Source: JASHVB01 sp963780805 (GTDB lineage Bacteria > Pseudomonadota > Alphaproteobacteria > Acetobacterales > Acetobacteraceae). From it: a stretch of DNA of 64,000 bases. The stretch is taken from the NCBI GenBank assembly GCA_963780805.1, contig CAWADP010000009.1, positions 868,001-932,000 on the forward strand, read 5' to 3'. Positions 63,616 through 64,000 of the stretch are shown piece by piece; positions within the stretch are counted from its first letter, which is position 1; every line of letters starts with the position of its first letter. The notes under the pieces were generated by a model. It made no database searches, had not been told where the DNA came from, and saw nothing but the letters and a program-made list of their open reading frames with translations. Both the position numbers and the translations under genes were made by a program.

Positions 63616-64000
63616 CGACATCACCGGCCTGGCCTTCCAACCCCCCCAAGGGGTTGGTGCGCGCTTCGCGCGCCGGCTTGGCGGCGCGACGCGCACGGCC
63701 ATACGCGGCGGCATTGCCCTGACCGTCAGCCTCCGGCGCCTGGCCGCGTCGAAATCCAGCCGCAACCCTCAACCAGCAGCCCAAGACCTGGAAACTTCGC
63801 CGCCGCCCGAGCAGTCGCCCGGCCCGTGCCGGCTACGTGCCGCAGCACCCGTCCCGCCATCCCGGCCATCCCGGCCCGGCTTGCTCGCGCGCGCCCTCGG
63901 CCGCAACCGCCGCCGGGCCGCGCGGCGCGGCCGCGTGCGGTTCCCGCGCGAGGAGAGCCCCTTCACCGTGGAGAATTGCCCCGGACTCACCCCCGAAATG
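63602..64000 (+). CDS. Hypothetical protein, 3' partial (runs off the window)
   Basis: The frame from ATG 63602 is open to the window end (133 codons): MAAARDITGLAFQPPQGVGA, then an Ala/Arg/Pro-rich part, ending RVRFPREESPFTVENCPGL. Because it has no stop within the window it is easily overlooked. The Arg/Pro-rich composition leaves some doubt. The final residues look more protein-like. Function unknown. Confidence 0.45.
   Translation, partial: MAAARDITGLAFQPPQGVGARFARRLGGATRTAIRGGIALTVSLRRLAASKSSRNPQPAAQDLETSPPPEQSPGPCRLRAAAPVPPSRPSRPGLLARALGRNRRRAARRGRVRFPREESPFTVENCPGLTPEM

Overview
The window looks like a chromosomal segment of a GC-rich alphaproteobacterium. The gene families (CyoABCD quinol oxidase, parC-recO, tpiA-secG-pyrG, SPINDLY/GT41 glycosyltransferases, YXWGXW and DUF3830-type proteins) would fit the Acetobacteraceae or nearby Rhodospirillales. 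Alphaproteobacterium is fairly secure; the family is inference. No rRNA, tRNA, CRISPR array, intact insertion sequence or prophage was recognised.

Layout. 1-14.3 kb is a surface-glycan locus: a GT41 gene with three catalytic modules (5' end outside the window), a hexapeptide acyltransferase, a sugar-nucleotide epimerase/reductase, a CmcI-like protein, rfbF, rfbG, a TylC3-type C-methyltransferase, an RfbC-like epimerase, two small proteins and a divergent Wzx-like flippase. Together they predict a CDP-linked 6-deoxyhexose that is C-methylated instead of 3-deoxygenated, because no rfbH is present. 14.4-27 kb is mostly metabolic: a YXWGXW protein, an ABC exporter, an esterase, a 2-keto-4-pentenoate hydratase-like protein, a PanE-like reductase, a serine hydrolase, an MFS carrier, a class V aminotransferase, a HIBADH-like dehydrogenase and an alpha/beta hydrolase. 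27.2-30.4 kb holds a TIR-NB-ARC-TPR (STAND) gene, a candidate defence protein, interrupted by two frameshifts. 30.5-40 kb carries an FAD amine oxidase, an FHA protein, a periplasmic-binding-type protein, an orphan OmpR regulator, a STAS antagonist next to an SLC23 permease with an extra cytoplasmic domain, and selB. 40-52 kb carries two paralogous Tat-exported binding proteins, parC, recO, four tandem small coiled-coil membrane proteins, a large hydrolase, an MFS carrier and a DUF3830 protein. 52.6-56.8 kb is cyoABCD; 57-61.8 kb is tpiA, secG, pyrG and a slipin. The last 2 kb is repeat-rich and gene-poor.

Two features set this window apart. First, repeats: at least four families of palindromic elements, two copies of one lying in frame inside or at the end of coding sequences, plus about fifteen arrays of 14-41 bp units that often contain or abut a start codon, Shine-Dalgarno sequence or gene end. 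Second, about eight genes or paralogous copies are broken by single-base frameshifts that are all of the +1 (extra base) type. These are either sequencing errors or a real mutational bias; the protein annotation below reads across them.
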